Shown piece after piece: positions 53,182-64,000 of a stretch of 64,000 bases of DNA (within the stretch, counting starts at the first letter, position 1; each line of letters opens with the position of its first letter). Origin of the DNA: Phallus indusiatus (lineage: Eukaryota > Basidiomycota > Agaricomycetes > Phallales > Phallaceae). Location of the stretch: assembly GCA_027605045.1 (NCBI GenBank), contig JAQFWX010000003.1:1550001-1614000 (forward strand), given 5' to 3'. Under the pieces are notes generated by a model, which made no database searches, was not told the DNA's origin, and saw nothing but the letters and a program-made list of their open reading frames with translations. The position numbers were made by a program, and so were the translations under genes.

Positions 53182-54302
53182 ATGTCGTCAAGTGCGTAAA
53201 ATCATCATTATCGCTGATATTTTTGTATAAACACTCATATCTAGGCTCGCTATCAGAACTAACCGAGAGACAAGCTGAAATTGTTCGCGAATGGCATGAC
53301 ATCATCGAAGACAGCTATAACTCTGGACGTCGACCTGTCCTCTTCTCCCCCAATTACGTTCTCAAATTCAATTTTAGCTATAACATCATTCACGGCGACA
53401 TTATCGCCCAAAGCGACACGCAAGCCTTCGTATATGCGGCATCTGAAAATTCTCCCGGCGCACCCCGTGTTCCCGAGGTCTATGAGTGCTTCCGCTGGGA
53501 TGGCGTGGAATATCTTGTAATGGAGCGTATCAACCACCCAACAGTTGGGTCTTGGATTGGCGATGCTTCCATCAGCAAAACCGAAGCTGAGTCCCGTTCC
53601 GAGATAGCCTACCAGGCCGTTGCAGATGCCCTTCGCTGGCTTTTCAGTCTTACGCCTCCAGCAGGTGCTGAGATTGGTCTCATAAAGGGCTCATATTCGC
53701 AGACGTTTCCTAGTTAGTTCACATTCCACGCTCCTTTCCAGGCTCGCTTGCTGTTTCTTCTAATATAAGATTACCTCCTCCTGTTTCTTTAGTCAATGGC
53801 GGTAAATCACAAAATGCATTCTTTGGTTACAGTGGCGCATCATTTCGGTTCCCCGATGGAGCTGCTCTCCAACGACACGTAGTCAAGGTATGACAATCTC
53901 TCACTCAAGTGTCAATGTATGTTCTGTGAGCATAGACGGATTCTGTAATTCTAGGCTCTTAGTAATCGTCCACGTGGTGCCCCTCCCTGCGAAGTCACAA
54001 TTGCAGAAGAGCCTTTGACAATGGTTCAATGCGATATCGAACCCGAGAACTTCCTCATCGATCCTCAAACGCACCAGGTAACCCTTATCGACTTTAGCTG
54101 TGTTTGCGTCCTCCCGAGCTCGTTTGTCGGCTTCGCAGTATGTGACGGAATAAATTTCATCAAAGGCATTAACAAATACTTGAACTGGAAATGGTCTGAT
54201 AACATCTTGGCGTTGAGAGAGGCTACATACATATATTGCTTGGGGGGTCATACTTTTGGTGAAACAATCTTGCTTTCTGTATCTCATATACGGTCAAATT
54301 GA
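53182..54302 (+). CDS. gene B, copy 1: kinase-fold (APH/protein-kinase-like) protein
   Basis: Predicted ATP-dependent phosphotransferase-like protein of the large, poorly characterised fungal kinase-like group; substrate unknown. Exons 53182-53191, 53245-53712, 53793-53887 and 53955-54302 join in frame to 306 residues. A lysine in YVLKF (residue 44) fits the N-lobe ATP-binding lysine, YLVMERI fits the hinge, and VQCDIEPENFLID fits the catalytic loop with Asp218 and Asn223. LIDFSC stands where DFG is expected, with Ser for Gly. The start uses a tiny first exon with the same position as in copy 2. The C-terminus differs from copy 2: homology to its tail (GLDENGFP, then a basic stretch) continues in another frame to about 54400, so the stop at 54300-54302 probably reflects a frameshift near 54250-54270. 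Confidence 0.65.
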
Positions 54303-55092
54303 CAAACTATATTACAGGACTTGACGAGAATGGATTTCCGGCGCCAAGGAAGCGCAAAAATCGTTATCCACCCTTGCCAAAGTCTTCGACCGCAAACTAG
54401 ACTGGCGAATTTTCATATGCTTGTAACAAAATCTGTCGAACTTGAGTTCCTTTTTTGCTTCTTCTGTATCTTTTCTTTTGTCACCTGGCTCCAAAGTGAT
54501 AACTCGGTCCTACATTTATAATATTTAAAGCTAATGTTGTTCACCGAGTAATAGTAATAGAGAATGAGTCTACTTGTCCCGCTGGGGCCAGTTGTAGAAT
54601 TAGGTCAACAATATGTACAATAACGATGGCGTTGGTAATACACTATTAATACAGTTAATGCAAACTATTGAAAATACACAAAAATTACTGCATTTGGCAT
54701 GGTAAGGAAAAAGTGAGAGCAGCTAATAGAAGTAAGGCTGAAAACAAAAAAAAAAGATCGGTATCTGCTGCAACGTCTAATTGTTGAGCAACGAGTAAAA
54801 AAATAAGACATTTCTGCGAGTCTGTTCTACATGTTGGTTGGCATCTAAAGGTTGAAGTAAAGCAGCAGAACCTACTTACACCGAACTTACAGGCGCGCGC
54901 ACCTCCGACGAAGTAATAACGTCCTCTCCAAAATAATCAGGTGCCTGAACAAGAACCTTGTCTATGGAAACGCCCACGTCGATACGTCAGCAGAGTGTCC
55001 AGCATAATCCAGTCAAAAAAGGAACAATCAGAAATCTGGAGAAAGCAATTCGTTAAAAAGTTTTAAGATAAAAGCCGCAACTTACAGATTGC
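54303..55092. other. spacer between the two module copies
   Basis: The first ~100 bases carry an out-of-frame continuation of gene B copy 1. The rest is AT-rich with no recognised gene and resembles the UBR1 3' flank in places. Confidence 0.5.
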
Positions 55093-56632
55093 TTAGACCA
55101 CACAGCTTGGGTCAATTTTTGCTTGGCGTCGCCACAGAGTCCTCTGGCAAACCGGATGCACAACAGGTGGGGATCCGGAAGAATAGTAAACCTGAACCTC
55201 CTGGTTGATAAGGGTGGAAGATTGACTAGATCCAGGCCACAGCTAATTTTTCGAGATGACCGGAACGAACGAGCAGGGCCCAGAACTGCAGCCTGAAAGC
55301 CGACCGGGGCGAGAGACAAGAAAAAGAAGGGAAAAAAGTCAGTTTATCACTGCGCATATAAGGTGAAAAAAAATACGGCGTACATGAAACCCCGACATCC
55401 CTTCAAACCCCCCTCTGTAGGGAAGAAACGCAAACTCTTCCATAAGCTCGTTGAGAACGAAATCAACGAGGTCACCAAAGGTGAGTGACTTAGTGAACTT
55501 GAACTTGATGTTCCGCAGAGAGCTGCGTGAACTTCCCTGATACCTCAGGAGCTTCACCTTGAACTTGCCGGTGTGATAGTGACCTCCGGGAACGAGGGAT
55601 CCATCGAAGAACGTCCCGGGCTGTAGAAGGCTAAGGGTCAGAAACAGCCACTCTCGGTATGTGATACGTAAGTAGTTTCAGACTGGCCTTGGTTTTACCG
55701 TTGTCGTCGTCTTCATTGTCAATGAACTCGTCAGAGACTCTAGAAAAATCCATCGAGACTCTGGCCCTAAAATATACCACATCCTTTTCCATTTTAGCCC
55801 TCTCCCAATCGTCGTAAAAACCAATTTCTTCCTCATTATCATGTCCAGTAACCACTCCTTTTTTGAAGGTAACGTGGAGTGGCACTGTAAACACGACAGA
55901 TGAAACCAAGTGGTCCGAGTCTTCATTCGGTTTGAGTTGAAGAAATTGAACCTCCCACATTGGTTTGAGTCAGATGTTCCTCTTTGTAAAAATTGTATCA
56001 AGTAAAAGAGGTATTAGAGCACTCAAACTTGGTTCGTTGAGCGAAAACGGGACTCGGATCGCCTCTTGAGTAAGGGGTGTCCGCCGGCATGAATAAAGCC
56101 TAGAATCAAAATACATAGATTGATTAAGATGCACAGAATACGGCTTCGTCAAAATGACAATATATTTCAATCACAAACAATCTTACCAAACTTTAAAAAG
56201 CTACAAATCAAAATCCCCAACGAGATATGTGGATTCAATGTTTCGGTGAGACTTCTGCAATCGTTTCCTAACTTCGCTCTTTTCGGCAGAGTGTACCGCT
56301 AGATTTCCTTGATCACGGATAGGTGCAGTTTCCAGCTCAGCTCTGCGTCACTGGTATCGGTCGAAGGGTCGGATATGTCTGTATGGCCTTCCACGTTGGC
56401 TTCATCCTGAGCGCGTCAGTATCATCGCGTGGAACCTATTTCACCGTCCGATGCCACCATGAAACCGGGATTTGAGAGGGCTGAACTAGAAACGGCCCAG
56501 AATATTTAGTGTGTGCGGTAGTAGTTTGCCCTAATCACATACTTACCATTCAATATGCAACCCTCCGACATCGACGATCAACGAAATTCGCACCATCGGC
56601 CTCCGAGACCCGTCTGCCGAAGCTTGATTCAT
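55093..56632 (-). pseudogene. gene A, copy 2 (unknown family, disrupted)
   Basis: Paralogue of the minus-strand gene at 51893-52977; family not recognised. A plausible start at 56632 gives MNQASADGSRRPMVRISLIV, then after an intron EGHTDISDPSTDTSDAELSW. Further exons carry MWEVQFLQLKPNEDSDHLVS, the acidic FIDNEDDDN stretch, GKFKVKLLRYQGSSRSSLRN, TFGDLVDFVLNELMEEFAFL, and LQFWALLVRSGHLEKLAVAW. The remaining C-terminal block, QEVQVYYSSGSPPVVHPVC, is in the neighbouring frame, ending at TAA 55093-55095. Thus a one-base frame change lies near 55225-55240. A W-rich beta-strand pattern (SWKLHLS) faintly recalls MATH-type domains but this is not demonstrated. The middle block is better preserved than in copy 1. 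Divergently paired with the kinase-like gene at 56938. Confidence 0.55.
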
Positions 56633-56810
56633 CTCCGCACTATCACCGACCGTTTAGGAAAACTGACCCATAGCGGCTTTTTCAAAGCGACGTCGATCTT
56701 AAGAACGTGATTTTGAGCGAAGTACGACTATAATCAACGAGGCGGTGAGTGGTCACTGGTGCTGTGCCGGGTGGATGAAAGAAAATTGCAAAGTGAAGAC
56801 CGTGACAGTA

Positions 56811-56828
56811 CAACTTGAGGCTTAAATA
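56811..56828. promoter_or_regulatory. shared element in A/B intergenic region, copy 2
   Basis: CAACTTGAGGCTTAAATA, 17 of 18 bases identical to the element at 53029-53046, about 110 bp upstream of the gene B ATG. Confidence 0.5.
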
Positions 56829-56937
56829 TAAAATTCTGGTCACTACATGGTCCTCCTTCAAACCGCAGGGCTATTAGAGCATCCGAGTCACACTGCCGAC
56901 CCTGACATCACATTCAACGCTCAAGCTCAGTTAACCA

Positions 56938-58168
56938 ATGTTAAGTGCGCGTGTAACCGTTATGCTCGAGATTGCTGCTAAGTCTGTATCTAGGATGGTG
57001 TCTCACAGAAAAACAAGCTGCAGTTGTCGACGAATGCGATGATGTTATTAAAATAAACAACCCACCCTCCATTGGTGGTTGGTGTCATGCCGCCGTTTTC
57101 GACGACCACGTCGTCAAAATTGGCAATGTTGAAAACCCTATGGACATTTTTTTCCAAGCCGATACACAAGCCTTTGTATATGCGGCATCTAAAAATTCTC
57201 CTGGTGCACCCCGTGTTCCAGAGGTTTACGATTGTTTTCGCTGGAACAACAACTTGACATATCTTGTAATGGAGCGTGTTGACCACCCATCCGTCGAGTC
57301 TTGGGTCGGCGATACTACTATAAGCCCGACTGAAGCTGATTCCCGTTTCGAGATAGCTTGTCAGGCCGTTGCAGACGCCCTTCGTTGGCTTTTCAGTCTT
57401 ACACCTCCAGCAGGCGCCGATATTGGACTCATTAAAGGTTCTTATGCTCAGACGCATGTGTGGCCGGAAGGTCAGTCTTTAATCTACGAGCATACAACTA
57501 TATTCCCTATGTTTCTTTAGGGTTTCGCGAGAATTCCGGCACAACTCGAAATGTAATGTTCGGCGAGGATGGGGCCCCCTATCGCTATCCTGACGGAGTC
57601 TCGCTGGAGCGACACATAACCATGGTACGATGGTATTTCTCACACGCTGGTATATTCTTTCTGTACATGATTTGGCCCTTTTTTTTTGCAGGCCATTAGC
57701 AGGCGACCGCCGTGTGCCTCCCCGTGCGAAGTCAACTTCTCGGATGAACCGTTAAAGATTGTTCAGTGCGAGGTCAAGCCAAGTCATTTCCTCATCGATC
57801 CTAAAACGCGCCAGGTGACTCTCATCGACTTCGGCTGTGTATGCGTACTCCCAAGTTCGTTTATTGGTTATACGATGCACCGGCGAAAGAGAAGGTTCAT
57901 TGCAGATGTCAACAAATACTTAAAATGGGAATGGTCCGATAATATTACAGGATTGAGGGGGGCTTGGATGATGGCCCTGGTTTCGGGAAATGATTTTGGT
58001 GAACCACAAGTACCTGATGTTACTTTTGAATCTCGAGCTAATGAATTATGCCTTTTGCAAATAGGCCTCGACAAGTATGGTTTTCCAAAGCATAGCTCGA
58101 AGAAACGCAAATATCCTTCCGGACGTACTCGGGACCCGAGAGCAGCGCAAAAGCCTAAAAATGATTAA
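56938..58168 (+). CDS. gene B, copy 2: kinase-fold protein with altered catalytic residues
   Basis: Paralogue of the gene at 53182. Exons 56938-56944, 56994-57470, 57521-57624 and 57692-58168 join in frame to 354 residues, with intron positions matching copy 1. Lys44 (HVVKI) and the hinge YLVMERV are kept, and the DFG position is intact (LIDFGC, Asp242). The catalytic loop, however, reads VQCEVKPSHFLID: Glu223 replaces the catalytic Asp and His228 replaces the metal-binding Asn. The protein is therefore probably a pseudokinase or has a changed mechanism. Strongly shared blocks with copy 1 are QADTQAFVYAAS, NSPGAPRVPEVY, ADALRWLFSLTPPAGA and QVTLIDF-CVCVLPSSF. The C-terminus is lysine/arginine-rich (HSSKKRKYPSGRTRDP), compatible with nuclear targeting. 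The reading frame is intact, unlike its partner gene A. Confidence 0.7.
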
Positions 58169-58863
58169 CCTATGTATTCATGTATTAATACGCACTTCGT
58201 AACCAAACCCGCCGAACGTGTATCGCTTTTACTCTGCCTGTATTCTTTCTATTGTCCAACTGTAATCCTCGATCTAATGTCAATCCGTGTATAATCATAA
58301 ACTGTGCTCATCATCTCAATTATTTAATGAGTTAATTTGCTTCTACTGCTGAACTTCGGCTATTCACCATCTTATATTTCTGAACTTCGCCTCCCAGTGA
58401 TGCATTGATAGGGGACCATCTAGAAGACGGGCAACATCAACGGTGACACGCCCTGATCCACCCTAGTTCTTGTTAACTGAGCCTCTTAAGTCGCTGGCTC
58501 ATCGGTTGAAACAAAGGAATCATATTTCCATTCTTATTACGGCGTGAACCCTACGCCGAGTGAAGAGGTCAAAGGAAAGATCAGGCCCACGCTCTTACAC
58601 CGACTCGGAGTCGTCACGTTAAACCGTATTGCACAAAAGAAGAATCCAACTGCGAGGATGACCCCTACGGAGATAACTATTCTTTTGCGTTTGAAAACGG
58701 AACGCGAATCTATCACTCAGTATGGAACTGCCGCCGTAAAATATCCGCGACATGATAGTTTTCCTAAGTGACTAGGAAATCCAGGTGAATATTAGTATTG
58801 GAGGGAAGGGAGAGATGGATTTCTGATTTGCCTATACGATTTTATTCGCCATAATCGATAATT
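58169..58863. other. intergenic region with one small open frame
   Basis: A plus-strand frame of 75 codons (58544-58771, MNPTPSEEVKGKIRPTLLHR...) is rich in basic residues but matches no family I know and has no clear partner exons. Otherwise nothing was recognised. Confidence 0.4.
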
Positions 58864-60592
58864 TTACAAGAATTGAAATAGACTGTCGTTGGGAACTATG
58901 CAATCCACGCGCTCGTTTTGCATTGTCACCATCACAAGAACCGCGAACCCAAATAACATTTGCATTGAAATAAATCGGAAAATACGGGATTGATCACTTT
59001 GAGACTGTAAGGTAAAAACACAGCAACGATCGCCCTTGTGTGTCCTTTTATCCTCGGAACTATGATGCGACGTTATCAGATGGCAACGATATTGCACCTC
59101 CGGCGGGGGATAAACTCCAGCTCTCCCTGCCAGAGTGTTCAGTACAACGCATTTGAAAGCAACATTTAAGGAAGGGTCAAACGCACTGATAATTCCATAA
59201 AAGTTTGGCTTCTTTCTTGACAGCCGCAAAGCATAGCAGCACAGCCACCATAACCGGGAACTCCAGCAGCAACGCCAGAGCACACACCACATACGGATTT
59301 GTTGTTTTCAAAAATACACCTCCCATGTACAACCCGAAGATAGTGATCTGTGCGATGCTCCATACGGTGAGAGAGACTGCGAAATATGGTTTATCAAATG
59401 CGCGAGGTGTCCGCTGAGGGATCAGAATTCCTTCTACCAAGTCTGCTTTGTCGTAGCAGAAAGTGTTGAAGGCTGGCGCTGGTACGGTGACTGGCTCTGT
59501 CTCTTCTCCGTCGTTGTTAGATTTATCAAGGTGCCTTTGATAATCGAAGCGAAGCATTCGAGCGATAAAGCTGCCCGAGAAGATGGAGCACAACGCCGTT
59601 GGCACAAAAAGAACGCGATTCCAAATCAGAGAAAACAACCGAAGCACATCCTCATGGTCTTGCTTTAAGTAGAGGTAGACCAACTCTTTCAACATAATGC
59701 AGGATGCGATTGCAACCTGAAAGCGGAACACAAGTCGGGTTATTGTTTCCAGGAAGAGACATTTTTGCTCACTAATGCCAAAATGTAGCGCTCAATAATG
59801 TGGTACATTGACGACTTCGCAAGAGAGGAGCCGGAAACAAAATGAACCAAAGCCATTGAAGCAATACTCGTTGAGATGGAGATGATTGAAATGTCCTCTG
59901 TCATTGTCGAGCCTAAAACAACCAAAAGGGACAAAATATTGATATAAAGTCTGGCTATAAAGTGACTCCAGCTGTCACGACGATCGTGCAGACACCGCAT
60001 GTATCCTATTAGAATGAATTGTCAATCGGCTTTTAAAACACTGGAAGATCTCCGTACCTCCGTTGGGGGTACGATGAACAGCCATCTTGGTTATGCCACA
60101 TATCTGATGTACAAACTATGGAATGGTTATTTAGGCAGGATAAAATGTGATCGTGATTGCATAACCTACTCTGGATGTGCTAAAGAATAAACCATTGCAT
60201 AGGACACTTAACAGAGTGGCAACGCCAAATTTCCAATGATTATCCACGAGGATCATACGCATAATACCCCAAAAAGGAAAACTACAAATGAGTATCCAGG
60301 GGATGGATAGAAGTCCAACGGCGATAACATTAGGCCATATTTTTTTGCGAGTGTTGCCATTAGAAGTTTCGTCCGGCTGAGGCGTTGGTACGGCCTCCCT
60401 AAGGGCAATCCAGATCTAACACAAGACGTTTAAGAAAGTAACTCTAATCTACACACAACAAATACCCACGCGTAGCTCACTGAAACCTGTCACTATAAAC
60501 CCGATCAGATAGGGTACGAAGTAAAGAGCTAGAGCTTTGACAGCGGAAACGAAGGTTGGATAAAGACTACCGATTGCTGGTATGTTTATCAT
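58864..60592 (-). CDS. uncharacterised multi-pass membrane protein
   Basis: No family recognised. The start is MINIPAIGSLYPTFVSAVKA at 60592, whose first exon already holds a hydrophobic segment (LALYFVPYLIGFIVTGF). Later exons give KIWPNVIAVGLLSIPWILIC, INILSLLVVLGSTMTEDISI, SIASMALVHFVSGSSLAKSS, ASCIMLKELVYLYL, LFVPTALCSIFSGSFIARML, a hydrophilic acidic loop, VSLTVWSIAQITIFGLYMGG and VVCALALLLEFPVMVAVLLC. That is at least seven to eight likely membrane spans. Four or more introns are needed. The 3' end is not resolved: the main frame stops at 59177, but a splice to an exon ending before about 58920 is possible, so the left boundary is approximate. Transporter or sensor functions are both conceivable. 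Confidence 0.6.
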
Positions 60593-61040
60593 GGTCTCTG
60601 AGTATATCTCGAAGTGCTGAGAGTGATCATTTTGGACAAATGATCTCTCTTGTCTAGGAAGACAGCCGCAAGACGCTCGGGCTTATGCACATGCACATGC
60701 CCCTTGGCTGATTGTCCAATAAAGGTAGATGTGCTGCGTTGGCTTGTAAGGCATTGTAAGCGTATTATTATAACAGCAATTTAGACATACTTTGGATACA
60801 ACTTAACACAGCGGTGAGTTCTTGATATGATAGAGGTAGGCGTTTGGACCAAATTTGAATATTTGAATAGTTGAAATGTCCGAATTTCATGGCCGTGCCG
60901 CGTTCGACGGCACGATGTCATTCTAAATCTGTGTTTTCTCGCACACTGCGATCTTCAAGTTGACATGAGAATTCCAAAATTCAAGCTTTACCTTCACATT
61001 TCTGCTCTGCGATTCGACTGTACCTATAAACTCAATTAAC
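60593..61040. other. divergent promoter region
   Basis: About 450 bp between the membrane-protein gene (-) and the gene starting at 61041 (+). A TATAAA word lies at 61025-61030, very close to the ATG. Confidence 0.45.
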
Positions 61041-62037
61041 ATGTCGAACATTCAAACGTCACTGTCTGGATATCCACCTGTCGACTATGCACCTATATCC
61101 TTTACAGTTTCAGGCATTTCCGGGGACAGCCCAGGTAATGCCTTTTACACGACGTGAGTAGTACAAGATTTTAGGTAAAGAGAATATCATGGATAAATAT
61201 CTACAGGCTAATCGATTCAGCAACAGCCAAACCTACAAACCTCTTTTGTCGGCTGTCCGACTCTTTATTCTTCTATCTGGATAAGAATTGCCCAATTAAT
61301 CAAAATAGTGGTTTCATAGAGGCTGAGAAACTCGTTTGGCATAGCCAAACCTCGTTGGGTAAACCGATGAATATGGTAAGCCGATGAACTCTCACCGCCT
61401 GTCCTGCATGTCCTGAAAGACGATTGGACTGCAAAGAACCTTGCTCCTCTTTTGGATGTTATGTGGCTTTACTACAATACATGCATTCCTTATACCGTAA
61501 GCCATCGTTCATCTATCACTAACCTTTGGTGGGCTTATTTATATTTATAGTTGAATCAAAACCGGGAAGCTGTACTTGACAGACGAGGCTTCCTGCATTA
61601 TCTCGTCAACGAGATACGCGAGAATCCCGAAACAGCTCATCAAGTACGCGATATCTTCGAAAAACAAATTTCTCTCATCGATCTAACAAACTCTAATGTA
61701 GAACTGGAATCAAGTTCTAAATCTACTCAAATTATCCGATCCTCTCACAGGAATTCCGTTTCCTACACCAATTCCTCGCGTGGTTTTTCCGGCATCCGCA
61801 GATGAACAAGTTAAAAAAACATTCGAAGAGTGGGCAGCGCGTTTTGTGCAGAAAATTAAATCTCAACAAGGATCGAATGCATCCGTGGCTAGTGGGCAGT
61901 CTCAGCTTGCTGTTCAAAGTAATGTACAGCTTTCCCAAGAAGATCTTGCACAGCGTATGAGATTAGAACAAGTACGTCATGAAACTAATATGGCCATTAT
62001 CAACAATATGGGTCCTCCTGTGAGGCGGTATTATTAG
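61041..62037 (+). CDS. uncharacterised small fungal protein
   Basis: No family recognised. The start is MSNIQTSLSGYPPVDYAPIS. After an intron: SATAKPTNLFCRLSDSLFFY and NQNSGFIEAEKLVWHSQTSL. Then DDWTAKNLAPLLDVMWLYYN, and after another intron NQNREAVLDRRGFLHYLVNE with ETAHQVRDIFEKQISLIDLT. The final segment (ASADEQVKKTFEEWAARFVQ ... QLSQEDLAQRMRLEQVRHET ... MGPPVRRYY) lies in a different frame. Joining it needs either a short intron of about 37 bp (donor near 61713, acceptor at 61750) or a one-base frame change near 61738. The product looks soluble and helical, with a hydrophilic, possibly coiled-coil end. It has no signal peptide or membrane segment. Confidence 0.55.
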
Positions 62038-62147
62038 ACAGAAAACGATCAGACCGTCGAGTTGTTAAATACAAACATTATTTGTGTATTCTGATCTTAT
62101 CATACATGCGTTTAATTTTCGATCCTATACTATATTTATCTACCTAC

Positions 62148-64000
62148 CTACTTCAGAACGTTTGTCCTCCTGGCTTTAATGCGCTTTGAAGTTCGGTGAA
62201 GAAAGTGGACTGCATTCTTGACACCATCCGAGTCGTTCGATGTTAAAGCCCTGTAGTCACATCAAAGCGTTGTCATCAGGGAATGCAAAGCGGGAGATAA
62301 TGATCGCACATACCTCGTAACGTCGTTCAGAAATTGTTCTCTCACATTTGCTGGTATCGAACTCGGAAACTGTTGCACAACCGAGGGCAACCCCGTCAAA
62401 AGCTGTGTAGGCCAGTTTTTCCCTAGGACCCGGAATATATCAATAACAATAGGACAAGAGTCCTCGTCGAAGTCTGATATTAAACCGGTCAAAAGGAAAC
62501 CTAGAAGTTGAATTCCTTGTCTGGAGAATGTGTCCTGGATGACTTGCGCATAGAGAGCGAAATTTGGGGGAGGGACTACTCCGGGTCGTGGAGCTTTTAG
62601 GCAATCATGGGAAACGACTGCCTGAATGAAATCGAGAGAAACCAGGTTGACTTCTGGTTGAACGAGTGCTAGACCAGTGATAGATGCCGCGAAACTAGTG
62701 GAGAATTGCGATGACAAGAAGAGAACATCTGGAATGGCATCGAACATCTGAAAACATGTGCGGAGGTAGTCCTCTATTACTGCAAAGGGGGATCAGTCCT
62801 GAAAAAAGAACCGCCAAATAACTTAAATGACACTTACCATCTGGAATACTCAGCGGCGAGACTGTTTGCAACAATGTAAATACTTTAGCACTAATCCCTT
62901 CATACGCCTGCTTAAAAACTAGCCGAAGTGCTGAATCGGCATTATGTCCAAATCTCGCGATTGTTTTTCCAACAATCCAGACATATCCAGCATGCCCCCA
63001 CGCCTCGAATGAAGCAGTCATACGAGAAAGAATCTGCGGGAGGAAGGAAAGGGCAGTAATTCCGAAAAGTTCGATACCGTGCCGCAATACCCTCGTGGCG
63101 CGATCGCATAACGTGAAATTGTCTCCGTACTTGGTTAGAAGTGTGTCAAATAATGTCCAAGCTTCTAACCCCGTCTCTTGACAGTCTCGAGGGAACTCTT
63201 CACTGAAGCCTTTCACCACAAATAACATAGTTTCCAGGTGCTCCAGATGATCTTACAAGACAGGTTAGACTAATCGACCTAACAAAAGGTATTTGGTACT
63301 CACTTGTGACTAACAGCAGCTCGTCCTTAGTAGCCACAGTCGATTTGTTGACTATCGCATGGATCTTTGCCAAAATATCCATGGAGAACGTTCGCAATGT
63401 TTGAGTCGCCTCCCGTGTAGCCATCGAGGATATAACATATCCGACAGCTTCATAAATTTGCAGCTGATCATCATGATTAAGTTTTGTCCCCACAGTGTTT
63501 AGGAAGGAATGCAATTGAGTAATGTAAGGAACCAGATGCTATTATAAAGGAAATAATCAAGATCAGAATGACTTTCCAGGTTCAAAATAAAAGGAAATCG
63601 TCACCTGTCTACAGTCCTTGCAGAGATACTTCATCGCCAATCCAGCAGCAGCAGGCACTTCACTGTCGGATGCACTATGGGTTTCGTCAAAGCCTTCCGA
63701 GATATACTGCAGTTGAAACGGTATATAAGTCGGATGGTTGTTGATCCACTCTGTATAACGCGAAACGACAAGAAGCGCGGCATATTTAACACGAGGGTGC
63801 TCGGGCAACTTGGGCAGTAAATCCATAATCTTTGGGATGATATGATCGTCCAAAGGATCCATTTCAGCACCCATTGAACGCATGGAAAACAAGGGAGCTT
63901 CGATAGCTTGCCATCCAGTATTGGCAGACAAAGCGGCGACGATCATCTCGTAAGCTTTCGTAAGACATTTGTCAGTTCCAAGAACGTGACAGCAATCTTT
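62148..64000 (-). CDS. importin-beta family, Mtr10/transportin-SR (5' end outside window)
   Basis: Karyopherin that imports SR-type RNA-binding proteins (yeast Mtr10, animal TNPO3). The visible part is the middle and C-terminal HEAT-repeat region. Motifs: SANTGWQAIEAPLFSMRSMG, LDDHIIPKIMDLLPKLPEHP, KYAALLVVSRYTEWINNHP, AAAGLAMKYLCKDCRQ, YEAVGYVISSM, YGDNFTLCDRATRVLRHGIE, HAGYVWIVGKTIARFGHN and the C-terminal SDSDGVKNAVHFLHR region ending at the stop 62148-62150. The WQAIEAPLFSMRSMG and CKDCRQ blocks with this order are characteristic of the Mtr10/TNPO3 subgroup. Several introns of about 50 bp interrupt it. The N-terminal Ran-binding part lies beyond 64000. Confidence 0.9.

Overview
The window is nuclear DNA of a fungus, most likely a basidiomycete. 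Genes are cut by many short GT-AG introns of about 50-100 bp. The protein set is eukaryotic and fungal: a chitin synthase export chaperone (Chs7), a Pho80/Clg1-type cyclin, ZIP4/SPO22, UBR1, Vps35, Utp18 and Mtr10. No bacterial, organellar or viral sequence was recognised. The species cannot be named from this sequence alone.

Layout. 1-1243 (-): C-terminally cut ArfGAP of the Age2/SMAP type. 2140-3854 (+): branched-chain aminotransferase. 3855-14162: about 10 kb with no recognisable gene, only microsatellites, homopurine/homopyrimidine tracts and G-rich motifs. 14163-15569 (+): Chs7. 15975-18699 (+): a large cyclin with a histidine-rich tail. 18700-23033: a second gene-poor stretch of about 4.3 kb. 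23034-29382 (+): a very intron-rich ZIP4/SPO22 meiotic protein. 29726-30817 (+): a P-loop small-molecule kinase. 30871-42837 (-): a compact block of five housekeeping genes (UTP18, mitochondrial-type GluRS, secreted M28 aminopeptidase, VPS35, short-chain dehydrogenase). 43736-49476 (+): UBR1 N-recognin, with an apparent one-base frameshift in a G run. 49477-58168: an accessory region. 58864-60592 (-): uncharacterised membrane protein. 61041-62037 (+): uncharacterised protein. 62148-64000 (-): 5'-cut Mtr10/transportin-SR importin.

The accessory region is the most unusual part. A divergently transcribed pair of genes occurs twice in tandem: 'A' on the minus strand, unknown family, disrupted in both copies; and 'B' on the plus strand, a kinase-fold protein. 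A fragment of the module's flank seems to be present a third time next to UBR1, together with a cluster of hairpins. One B copy keeps canonical kinase catalytic residues and the other has replaced them. The pair looks like a lineage-specific, fast-evolving module. I do not recognise it as any described system, and its function is unknown.

The housekeeping genes are functionally unrelated neighbours, as usual in fungi. No operon-like or metabolic cluster logic was seen. Exon boundaries quoted to the base were read from frame and splice-site continuity; those given as approximate were not resolved.
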